Origin: Thraustochytrium sp. TN22
Taxonomy: Eukaryota > Sar > Bigyra > Thraustochytrida > Thraustochytriidae
NCBI GenBank assembly: GCA_013306675.1
Contig: JABLUY010000366.1
Location: 1 to 26,257 of the forward strand
Length of the DNA: 26,257 nucleotides
Direction of reading: 5' to 3'
The notes beneath the pieces were generated by a model that was not told the DNA's origin, searched no databases, and worked only from the letters and a program-made list of their open reading frames with translations. The stretch's first letter is position 1; the number at the start of each line of letters is the position of its first letter. This document shows, piece after piece, positions 7,742 to 15,359 of this stretch. Position numbers and translations under genes: made by a program.

Positions 7742-7985
7742 ATCAAATCAAACCAAACCAGCAAAGCGAATCAATCGCTCGCTCGCGGCGCGGCTGCAGC
7801 GCGAGCGGCGAGGCGCGGCGCAGGCGGCGCGTGCGGCGCGGCGGCGAAGCAGCGCGAGCGGCGCGAGCGGCGCGGCGGTCCTGGCGCGCGGGAAGGAGCG
7901 CGGCCGACGCGGATCCGCAAGGCGCTCGCGCGCGCGCGCGCCGGGGGGAGCGCGCGGGAGAGGGAGGCGGCGTACGAGCGAAAGG

Positions 7986-10175
7986 ATGGGGTGCACGGAG
8001 TCGAAGACGGGCAAGGCGGCGCGGCGCGAGGCGGAACGGCGCGTGGGCGAGCGCGAGGCGCGCGTGAGCTTTGACACGCGCGTGCGCGAGGCGTTCCACG
8101 CAGGGGACCGTAACAAGGACGGCGTGCTGTCGTTGCAGGAGGTGAGGCGGCTGCTGCACACGCTGAACGTGTCCATTCCGGAGCGTGAGCTGGGGAAGAA
8201 GTTCCGCGCCTTTGACACGGATGGAAACGGGAGCCTGAGCTACGAGGAGTTCCAGGAGATGTTCAAGCAGGTGCAGTCGCTGCCGGACCTGACCGAGGTG
8301 TACGGCGCAGCGACGGCGTCGGACGATGAGATGGTGGCGGAGGAGCTGCAGCGGTTCCTGACGTCGTCGTCGATGGGCAAGTACATGCCGGGCCTGGTGG
8401 AGTGCGCGCGACTCATCCTCAAATACGAGGGCGCGCCGGAGGCGGAGCAGGAGCGCCTCAAGGAGAGCAACGTGGACGAGGAGGCGCTGCTGGAGGCACC
8501 GACGCTTTCGTACGAGGGATTCCAGCGGCTCATGACGGACGCCAGCATCAACCCTATCATGAACAGCAGCATGTTCCATGACGTGTATCAGGATATGACG
8601 CACCCGCTGAGCCACTACTTCATCTCGTCGACGCACAACACATACCTGACCGGTAATCAGCTCAACAGCGAGAGTTCCGGAGAGGCCGTCAAGAAGGCGC
8701 TGCTCCTGGGCGTGCGCGTCGTGGAGCTCGACGCCTGGGACGGCCCGGATGGCCAGCCCATCGTCAACCACGGTCACACGCTGTGCAAGCCGGTTCCCAT
8801 GCGTGAGTGCATCGAGGCTGTTAGGGAGCACGGCTTTACACGCTCCGAGTACCCGGTCATTATCACCATCGAGAACCATTGCTCGCTCGCGCAGCAGCGA
8901 GTGCAGGTGGAAATTCTCAAGAGCGTCCTGGGCAGCCGCCTCTTCCAGTGGAAGGGCGTCAAGGGCGACGACGGCAAGATTGACTGGAACGTCGGCCCGG
9001 AGGAGTTTCTCTCGCCCGAGGAACTCAAGGGCAAGGTCGTCATTCGGGACAAACCCGTCAACAAGAAGCGTATCAAGCAGCACCAGCGCCAGCTGCAGGC
9101 GACCGGCGGTTCGCTCGGCAGCGCTGTTCACACCGAAGGGTACGAGGAGGAGGATGAGGATGGCGGCGCCGGCACCACGAACTCGCTTCAGATGCCCTCG
9201 TCGTCGCTGCCACAGGCGCCCTCGGACGTGATTCGCCATGAGCCCTCACCTGAGATCGCCTCGCTCACCTCGATGAGTGCCATGGATGACGAAGACGAGG
9301 ATGATGACGAGGCCCCGGCCCTCGGCGACGAGCTCAGGGCCGTCGGCGTTGACGAGCAGCTGTTGCGCATCATGTACATCAAGAATGTCAAGCTGCAGTT
9401 CCAGCACGACAAGGCGCACGGCAGCGTCATCTACGTGCAGCCCCCCTTTGCATCCTCCTCCTCCATCGTCGAGGGCAAGATGATCAAGCTCACCAAGCCG
9501 GGTTACCCGATGCGCGACATCTGCGAGTACACGGAGCGCCACCTGGTGCGCGTTTTCCCTGCCGGCACGCGCGTGGACTCCACCAACTACGACCCGACGC
9601 CCGCCTGGAACGCTGGCTGTCAGATCGTCGCACTCAACTACCAGTCGGATGCGCTTCCCGTGTGGCTCAATCAGGGCAAGTTCAGCGACAATGGCGGCTG
9701 CGGCTACGTGCTCAAGCCCTGGTTCCAGCTCGATGCAGGCTACGGCGCCTGGGAAGGCAAGCCCTATGACTCCGCCTTTGAGATGACCGTCACGGTGCTC
9801 TCCGGTCACTACCTGCCCAAGCCGCTCGGCCAGAGCGAAACCAGCGAAATCATTGACCCCTACGTTGAGGTGACCGTGCATGGTGTCGAGGCGGACCAGA
9901 AGCGCCTCTCCACCAAGCATATTGACAACAACGGCTTCAACCCGCACTGGGGTGACAAGTTCAAGTTCCGGGTCACGCAGCCCGAGCTCGCGCTGCTCAG
10001 CTTCGTCGTCAACGATCATGACCTCGTCGGCAAGGACGACTTTATCGGCCAGCGCGTCATCCCGGTCACGGCCATTATGCCCGGCTACCGCATGGTGCGC
10101 CTCTTCCACAGCAACGGTGCGCCGCAGGGTTCCTTTCTCTTTGTGCACATCGGCTTCGACCCGAGGGCACCGTAG
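7986..10175 (+). CDS. phosphoinositide-specific phospholipase C, delta-like, N-terminally acylated
   Basis: 729 aa. Hydrolyses PIP2 to IP3 and diacylglycerol in a Ca2+-dependent way. Domains in order: MGCTESK at the N-terminus (likely myristoyl-Gly2 and palmitoyl-Cys3); EF-hands with loops DRNKDGVLSLQE (41-52) and DTDGNGSLSYEE (77-88), then a degenerate EF pair to about 185; X domain about 206-355; acidic linker (386-442); Y domain about 453-580; C2 domain about 597-725. Catalytic residues are present: His217 in SSTHNTY, His262 in VNHGHTL, and Ca2+ ligands Asn218, Glu247, Asp249 and Glu296. No PH domain is encoded, unlike animal PLC-delta, so membrane binding probably relies on acylation and C2. 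ATG 7986 is chosen because it creates this acylation motif and lies close to the EF-hands; the frame upstream is low complexity. Confidence 0.94.
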   Translation: MGCTESKTGKAARREAERRVGEREARVSFDTRVREAFHAGDRNKDGVLSLQEVRRLLHTLNVSIPERELGKKFRAFDTDGNGSLSYEEFQEMFKQVQSLPDLTEVYGAATASDDEMVAEELQRFLTSSSMGKYMPGLVECARLILKYEGAPEAEQERLKESNVDEEALLEAPTLSYEGFQRLMTDASINPIMNSSMFHDVYQDMTHPLSHYFISSTHNTYLTGNQLNSESSGEAVKKALLLGVRVVELDAWDGPDGQPIVNHGHTLCKPVPMRECIEAVREHGFTRSEYPVIITIENHCSLAQQRVQVEILKSVLGSRLFQWKGVKGDDGKIDWNVGPEEFLSPEELKGKVVIRDKPVNKKRIKQHQRQLQATGGSLGSAVHTEGYEEEDEDGGAGTTNSLQMPSSSLPQAPSDVIRHEPSPEIASLTSMSAMDDEDEDDDEAPALGDELRAVGVDEQLLRIMYIKNVKLQFQHDKAHGSVIYVQPPFASSSSIVEGKMIKLTKPGYPMRDICEYTERHLVRVFPAGTRVDSTNYDPTPAWNAGCQIVALNYQSDALPVWLNQGKFSDNGGCGYVLKPWFQLDAGYGAWEGKPYDSAFEMTVTVLSGHYLPKPLGQSETSEIIDPYVEVTVHGVEADQKRLSTKHIDNNGFNPHWGDKFKFRVTQPELALLSFVVNDHDLVGKDDFIGQRVIPVTAIMPGYRMVRLFHSNGAPQGSFLFVHIGFDPRAP

Positions 10176-10502
10176 CGGGCTCCTTTTTTTAAAGGACGCG
10201 CTGCACGGTGTGCTACTGTTGTCGCACCTCTTTTCCATTTGTCTGTGTGCTGTTGTGTTTTGCGTTTCCATGCAGTATGCGCATGCGTGTACGTCTTCTT
10301 TGCTACGCTCTCCCCGTTCCCTCGGCCTCTTTCCTTCTTTCTTTCTTTCTTAGCCTACTGTTGTCGAAGAAGAGCTTACACCATCAAACATGCTTCTTGT
10401 GTTTGTGTCTGTGTTTGTGTTTGTGTTTGGTTGTTTGTGGTGGTGGTGTTGGTGGTGTTGGTGGTTGATGTTGATTCTTGATTGTCGTTACCCTGCCCGG
10501 CG
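10176..10502. other. convergent 3' flanks of PLC and MED12-like genes
   Basis: 327 bp between two stop codons. Less GC-rich than the genes, with pyrimidine tracts (CTTT)n at about 10329-10351 and a long G/T-rich repeat at 10396-10475. No ORF with coding character. Should contain both poly(A) sites; no clear AATAAA is present. Confidence 0.6.
10396..10475. repeat. TTTGTG / TGGTGT repeat
   Basis: An imperfect GT-rich array, first TTTGTG hexamers and then GGTGGTGTT units. Lies just past the MED12-like stop codon, so on that transcript it would be a C/A-rich 3' UTR element. Confidence 0.85.
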
Positions 10503-12803
10503 TCATGATGGCCCGTGCATGCGTTGGTGGCCGTGCATACTGCTGCTGGCGCTAGAAGCCGTCGACTGCAGTGACGAAGCCCGTGCAAGGCCAAACTGAT
10601 TCGGATGCAAGGGTGTGCGCTTGACCTTGCGCGCCCCGCGCAGGAGGTAGTGCAGACTCGGCGTGTTGGGAATGAGCTCGAACTTGAGCCATGGGTTGCG
10701 GCGAACGTCCGTTTCGGCGTCGCCCACGGCCCATGCGCGCGCACGCTTGCGACTGGCACGCGAGAAGTCCAGCTTCACGGACCCAGCCTGTTCGGAGCGC
10801 ACACTCGCCGCCGTCGCCACGCCCGGCGGCATGGCGCCGCTCGCCAAGCTGGCTGCCGCCGACCCGGCCGTCTTGCACAGCGGGAAAATCTCCAGCGCCG
10901 GGACCGCAGCCGGGTCGGCGGCCCCGAGCTTGTCGCCCGCGCCGGCGCCTGCGCTGGTTGCGGCTGCCATCACGCTCAAAAGCGCAGCTCCGCCCGTGGT
11001 GCCCACGCCGCCGCCGCCGCTACCACCGCCGCCGCTACCACCGCCGCCGCCGCCGCCGCCGCCGAGCGACATGCCCGAGGGCGTTCCCGCCGCGGAGCCG
11101 ACCGGCGAGACGGCGGAGGAACTCCCGTCCGCGCCGGTGCCCGCTGCGGCCATCATGGCACTCGCCGATCGCGCAAAACTCGGCTCGCGCGCCCACCACG
11201 TGGGCTGCTCGCCATCTTGACCGTCGTTCTCCGCGCCGCCATCGTCCTCGTCGTCGGCGTGCGCGGCGCCCGGCGACTGGCGCGAGCCGCGCGGCGCCCG
11301 GACTGCTGCGCCCTGGCCGCCGTGCGCGCGCCCAGCGCTCGGCCCGCCGCCCAGCTCGCTCTCCCAGGATCGAAAGACCTCGGGCGGGGTGGCGATTGCC
11401 ACGAAGCGAATGGCGCCCTGCAAGAGGTCCGCGTAGGCCTCAAAGGCAATGTCGCTCTCGATGTCGATGCCATCCACCTTTGAGGTCCAGTACAGCGTCT
11501 TGAGGTTGATGGTGCACAGCTTCCAAAACTCGCGCAGCACGCCCTCGGCCATGAAGGGCGCCAGCCGCACGAGCTTGGACACGAAGAGGTGACACACGAA
11601 GAGGGGCAGCGGCCCACGCCATGGGGTCCGGCCGACGCTCCCCGACTCAACGTGCATGCGCATCATCACCTGGCAAACCATAGTGTTGAGGAAGCGCTCG
11701 CCCGCGATCAGACCCGCCTCGAAGTGCGCACGCGCCAGCGCCCAGAGGTACTCGAACTGTTCCAGCTTGCTCTCGTTGAGCCTGTTCTTGAAGGTCAGCT
11801 GCCGCGCGGACAGGCTCGTCACGCCCTGCTTGCGCCGCTCCGCCTCAATATTGCGGTTCAGACCCGTGATGCGTCGCTCGCGCGGCTCTGCGATCTCCGA
11901 GAGCGTCTTGGCGATGACCTCGCTCAAAAACTGCGTCCACTGCGACTTGCTGTCTTCCGCGTCGTCCAGCGACGGCGCCCACTGCGCCGCCGCTGCGCTG
12001 CCCGGAGGGTATGCGGACGCCGCGCCCGGCTCGCGCGACTTGAGGTACGTCAGCCGCACCCACCAGCCGGCGCGCAGAGGCGAGAGCGACCGAGCCAGCA
12101 CGTCGCGCAGCAACGAGCTGCCCTGACGCACCTGCGCGTTTCGGTTGTGCCGCACCGGAATCACCGCGGACCCTTCCACCAGCTTTGCAAACGAAGGCGC
12201 CGACTCGAGCTGCGTGAAGAACTTGTCCGTCTCCACGTCGTTGTCCGCCATCGACACGGATTGGAAGAACTTTTGCAGGCCGTCCGTCTTGTACACCACC
12301 TCCTTGGCGCGCTCCTCCTCCCACTCGTCGAAGCGCTCGTTCAACATGCCAGTCAGGTCTTGCACGCCCTCCACGCTCGCGTCCAAGAAGTTCTTTAGAA
12401 AGGACCCAAACTCCATGTCCTTGTCCTTTTCTCTTTCCTTCTCCTGGTCCCAGTCCCTATCCCTCGTCACGAAGCTCGGTCGCGGCTCCACGTATCCGTT
12501 CGGGTCCACCGTGTTGATGCTCTCCGGGAACCGCTCATCCTGCTCCAGCGGCGCCGGATCGATGCCCTGCGTCGCGCCCAAGCTGCGTTGTTAGTGCGTG
12601 CCGACGACGGCAAGGACGGCGCCGGCCCCGCTGCAGGGCCGCGTTTACAAACTCACCGGCAGCCCGAGACGATCGTTGAGCAGCGCCTCCTTGTCGCGCG
12701 GAAACCTCGTGTACTTGAAGATGCGCTCCAGCGACTCGCGCGACGCCGTCAGGTTGCTGCTCAGCGCGCCGCCGCCGCCCGCCCCCATGGCGGCCGCCGA
12801 CAT
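10503..12803 (-). CDS. MED12: Mediator kinase-module subunit 12-like protein, two exons
   Basis: Coding parts are 12657-12803 (exon 1, 49 aa) and 10503-12566 (exon 2), 736 aa in total. MED12 activates CDK8 and cyclin C in the Mediator kinase module in the nucleus. Exon 1 plus the exon 2 start reads FPRDKEALLNDRLGLP then GIDPAPLEQDE, matching the MED12 N-terminal RLGPPDVYPQ...KEDE pattern only after splicing. Further matches are SPLRAGWWVRLTYLK (211-225, like LMRAAWLIKM), SQWTQFLSEVI (257-267) and FEYLWALARAHFEAGLIAGERFLNTMV (320-346). After about residue 455 the protein is low-complexity Gly/Ala/Ser, encoded partly by GCC/ACC repeats (11010-11063), with an unassigned basic end. It is much shorter than animal or plant MED12. 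Exon 1 may start at 12803 or at the in-frame ATG 12788, which has a near-perfect Kozak context (GCCGCCATGG). Confidence 0.76.
12567..12656 (-). other. spliceosomal intron in MED12-like gene
   Basis: On the minus strand the donor is CCG|GTGAGTTTG at 12656, the branch site CACTAAC lies about 23 bases before the acceptor, and the acceptor is GACGCAG|GGC at 12567. Length 90 bp. A nearer AACGCAG also ends in AG, but using it shifts frame into an early stop, whereas the farther CAG joins exon 1 and exon 2 in phase 0 and rebuilds the conserved MED12 N-terminus. Confidence 0.85.
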
Positions 12804-12840
12804 GTCGCTGCGCCGCGCCCGGCGCCGCCCGGCCCGCGCC

Positions 12841-12872
12841 GAGCCGCGCGAGCCGCGCGAGCCGCGCGAGCC
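12841..12872. repeat. GAGCCGCGC 9-bp repeat
   Basis: Three and a half tandem copies of GAGCCGCGC, just upstream of the MED12-like start codon. Confidence 0.85.
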
Positions 12873-13112
12873 GCCCGCGCTGCCGCTCGCGCCTCCCGCG
12901 CCGCCGCCCGCGCCGCCGCCGCCCGCGCCGCGCAGCGCTGTTTGCCGTCGCCGTGGCGGGCGGGCGGGCGGGCTGCCGCGGACCAGCGACGACGACCAGC
13001 TTGCTGGACTTGCTCGTGCTCCTGCAGCTGGTCGCTGCGAGCGGCGACTACAATGCCGCCTACGACATAGAAAACTTAGCGGTCATCCCATTGGTTATGG
13101 TGGCAGGTCGTG

Positions 13113-13208
13113 TGCAGCAGCAGCGGCAGCGGCAGCGGCAGCGGCAGCGGCAGCAGCAGCAGCAGCAGCAGTAGCAAGCAACAGCAGCAGCAGTAGCAGA
13201 AACAGTAG

Positions 13209-13241
<33 letters not shown>
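13113..13241. repeat. CAG/CGG trinucleotide repeat region
   Basis: Starts as CAGCAGCAG, passes through CAGCGG hexamers, returns to CAG, is interrupted by AGTAGCAAGCAA, and ends in a pure CAG run of about ten units. Lies in the 5' region of the MED12-like gene, where it reads CTG on the transcribed strand. Confidence 0.95.
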
Positions 13242-13244
<3 letters not shown>

Positions 13245-13358
13245 GTAGATCGAGCGAAGGAGTCGCACGCAGAGGCGCATGAGCTTTAGCGAGCTAGCTC
13301 TCTGACGTCGACCAGGACGACGCGTGAGCGATCATGCGCCCATATCGATGAACGAGCT

Positions 13359-13402
13359 TCACGCAGGATGGTATGAGTGATCACGCAGGATGGTATAAGT
13401 GA
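13359..13402. repeat. 22-bp direct repeat
   Basis: Two adjacent copies of TCACGCAGGATGGTATGAGTGA (13359-13380 and 13381-13402), differing at one base (ATGAG/ATAAG). Located 50-95 bp past the stop codon of the VPS9 gene, so probably in its 3' UTR. Confidence 0.85.
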
Positions 13403-13454
13403 GGGGAAGAGGTTGTCTACAGAGGGGCGCAGCGAAAAGAGCGGACAGCCAATC

Positions 13455-15359
13455 TCATGAAGAAGAGACGACATCGGCGTCCGAGCGCATGAGGGCCGTG
13501 AGGAAGTCGCCAAGACCGGCCTTGGGCGCGGAAGCAGCAGAGGCAGACCACGGTTTCGCCTGCGAGGGAGGCTGGCTATCGTCGTCCGAGTCGGAGTCGG
13601 AAGATTCGTCTGAGCCTGAATCAAGGCCCGAGTCACCGACATCGTCATTTTCGCCCCCAAGGACGTTGTCCACGCGCTCGTTTGGGCGTGCCGCAGCACG
13701 GAAGACACCAACGGCGGGTGGCGCGCCGCGAGCCCAGGAGGATGTCGGCGGCCGCGCGCGAACCGGCCGAGGCGCAGGGTGCGAGAGGATCTGGGGGGAA
13801 GAGCCAATGTCCTCAACGCTCTCCATGTCGGTCAGAAAGCAAACGGCGGCACGAAACTGGTACAGGAGGTAATGCAGCTCGTTGGGCATGGGCGAGGCAT
13901 GGAAGTTCTGCATATACTGCAAATTGGCCAGGATGCGAGGCGCTGCAGGGCCCGTGGTGGGCGCCGCCGCGTCACACGGCAGATTGGCCAGGCGGTCCAC
14001 GAGCGTGCTCAGAATGCAGTCCGCGCTAAGCGTGAAGGCGCCATGTTGCGAGGATACGCGCAAGTAGTCGCGCAGGAACTCGAGCTTGGCGAGCGGGCAG
14101 CGCTGCTGGTTGAGGTCCTCGAAGAACTGCACGCTGCTACGCTCTGCAGCCGCGTCCAGCGAGTCCTTGCGCGCGCTCAGCTTGGCCAACACCTGGGCCT
14201 CCTTGTCCTGGTAGAGCCGCGCCAGCGCGTCAAAGACCATGTCGTGGACGCCTAGAAAGGCAAAGGCCTCCACAGCTCGTCGCAAAATGGCGCGCATGCG
14301 CCGATTGCTGGCAGCCAGCCCGAAGCGCGCGCGGTTGTCCTGCGTGAGCGTGTCCACGGCGCTCTCCACGTTGGCCTTCATCTTGCGCGCGAAGTCCGCG
14401 ATGCCCACGCGGTTCGCAACGAGCACGTAGCTGTGGCGGAAGCTCTCAGTGGCGGCCTCGAGCTGGCGCAGCGCCGCGCTGTTCTTCTTGTCTCGCGTTA
14501 GCACGAACATCCATTCGTCCACCGGGCGCGTCTCATCAAAGACCGGGGCGCGGTCCTCCGGGAAGACTGGCATGGTCTCTGGGGGCAAGTAGGTGTCGGT
14601 GCGGGCGTCCAACAAGGGGCGGTCAATGGTCAGCACCTTGTAGGAGCCGCCCTCGCCAAAGCAGGTCTCCTCCGCGAGCACACGGAAGCGGTCCGCGGAC
14701 GCCGCTTCCTCGCTGTCTGAACGCACCACGACGACGTGGCCGTTCTCGAGCAGCAACCGGTCACCAGAGAAGTTTACAAACTCGCCGCGCAGGTACGGCG
14801 ATCGGTGCACGACGTGCTTGCGGATGAGGTTCATGGTGAACGTGTGCAGGCCGGCTTGGGCTAGTGACGCCCGCTTCGGCACCAGAACATGCCAGCCTAG
14901 CTCGCACGCCTGCTGCTCGAAGTTGGCCACGCGCGTACGCAGCGTCTCGAACAGCGGATTCTCCCAGAACCCGTCCTCTTCGTCCTCGTCCTCCTCGTGC
15001 AAGTCTTCGTCCTCCTGCTGGCGGCCCTCTTGCTGATTTTCATCGCCGCGCTCGCCGCTCGTAGTACCGTCGTGGTCGTCGTCATCGTCGTCGTCGTCAT
15101 CATCATCCTCCGCGCCGCCGCCGTACACCCGCGCACGCGCCATCGGCGGCGGCGGCGTCGACGACGACAGCGACGAAGCGGACAACGAAGACGACGAAGA
15201 CGATGAAGACGAAGACGACGACGGCGACGGCGGCGCCACCGGGACGGCGCCACGGGCCGCCGACGCCGCTACCTCAAGCCGCTCGGCCTTGCGCTGCTGC
15301 GCCGGTCTCCCTGTCTCCGCGTCGTCTTCTGCGCGTGGGCCCGTGCGAGAGGACCGCAT
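13455..15359 (-). CDS. VPS9-domain protein similar to the VARP/ANKRD27 N-terminus
   Basis: 634 aa from ATG 15359, or 562 aa from ATG 15143. VPS9 domains are GDP/GTP exchange factors for Rab5-family GTPases on endosomes. After a low-complexity N-terminus (poly-Ser about 46-58, poly-Asp 85-95, Glu/Asp to 129), the conserved part begins at GFWENPLFETLRTRV (130-144) and follows the order of VARP (ANKRD27): WHVLVPKRASL, YLRGEFVNFSGDRLLL, VLAEETCFGEG, the helical region MRAILRRAVEAFAFLGVHDMVF (355-376) and the VPS9 core SADCILSTLVDRL...RILANLQYMQNF...YLLYQFRAAVCFL (446-509). Candidate exchange residues are Asp447 and Tyr497 or Tyr500; the usual Pro of the DxLLP motif is Ser451. No ankyrin repeats follow; the C-terminus is acidic and disordered. 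ATG 15359 has G at -3, ATG 15143 has C at -3, so the longer form is slightly preferred. Confidence 0.78.
   Translation of the reverse strand: MRSSRTGPRAEDDAETGRPAQQRKAERLEVAASAARGAVPVAPPSPSSSSSSSSSSSSLSASSLSSSTPPPPMARARVYGGGAEDDDDDDDDDDDHDGTTSGERGDENQQEGRQQEDEDLHEEDEDEEDGFWENPLFETLRTRVANFEQQACELGWHVLVPKRASLAQAGLHTFTMNLIRKHVVHRSPYLRGEFVNFSGDRLLLENGHVVVVRSDSEEAASADRFRVLAEETCFGEGGSYKVLTIDRPLLDARTDTYLPPETMPVFPEDRAPVFDETRPVDEWMFVLTRDKKNSAALRQLEAATESFRHSYVLVANRVGIADFARKMKANVESAVDTLTQDNRARFGLAASNRRMRAILRRAVEAFAFLGVHDMVFDALARLYQDKEAQVLAKLSARKDSLDAAAERSSVQFFEDLNQQRCPLAKLEFLRDYLRVSSQHGAFTLSADCILSTLVDRLANLPCDAAAPTTGPAAPRILANLQYMQNFHASPMPNELHYLLYQFRAAVCFLTDMESVEDIGSSPQILSHPAPRPVRARPPTSSWARGAPPAVGVFRAAARPNERVDNVLGGENDDVGDSGLDSGSDESSDSDSDDDSQPPSQAKPWSASAASAPKAGLGDFLTALMRSDADVVSSS

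Larger units (their letters stand above)
7220..7985. promoter_or_regulatory. divergent 5' region of derlin and PLC genes
   Basis: 766 bp between divergent start codons. The derlin-proximal part has a GGCCG pentamer run (7254-7279). The PLC-proximal part has an AT-rich island (about 7700-7770) with an inverted repeat, set in otherwise very GC-rich sequence. Open frames on both strands are Arg/Ala-rich with no domain. A 5' UTR intron cannot be excluded, but I see no matched donor, branch site and acceptor. Confidence 0.5.
12804..13454. promoter_or_regulatory. region between MED12-like 5' end and VPS9 gene 3' end
   Basis: Both flanking genes are on the minus strand. The part near MED12 is GC-rich promoter or 5' UTR with a GAGCCGCGC 9-mer repeat (12841-12872). 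The middle holds CAG/CGG trinucleotide repeats (13113-13241). The part near 13454 holds a 22-bp direct repeat. Frames through the CAG tract give only poly-Gln/Ala/Ser. No gene is supported. Confidence 0.6.

Noticed and set aside
12567-12590. Start of the MED12-like protein directly in exon 2
   Set aside because: There is no ATG at the beginning of that frame (it starts with TTG), and the intron model restores a conserved motif in phase.
13084-13280. Poly-Gln or poly-Ala protein from the CAG repeat region
   Set aside because: Only the trinucleotide repeat keeps the frames open. No adjoining coding sequence is present on either strand.
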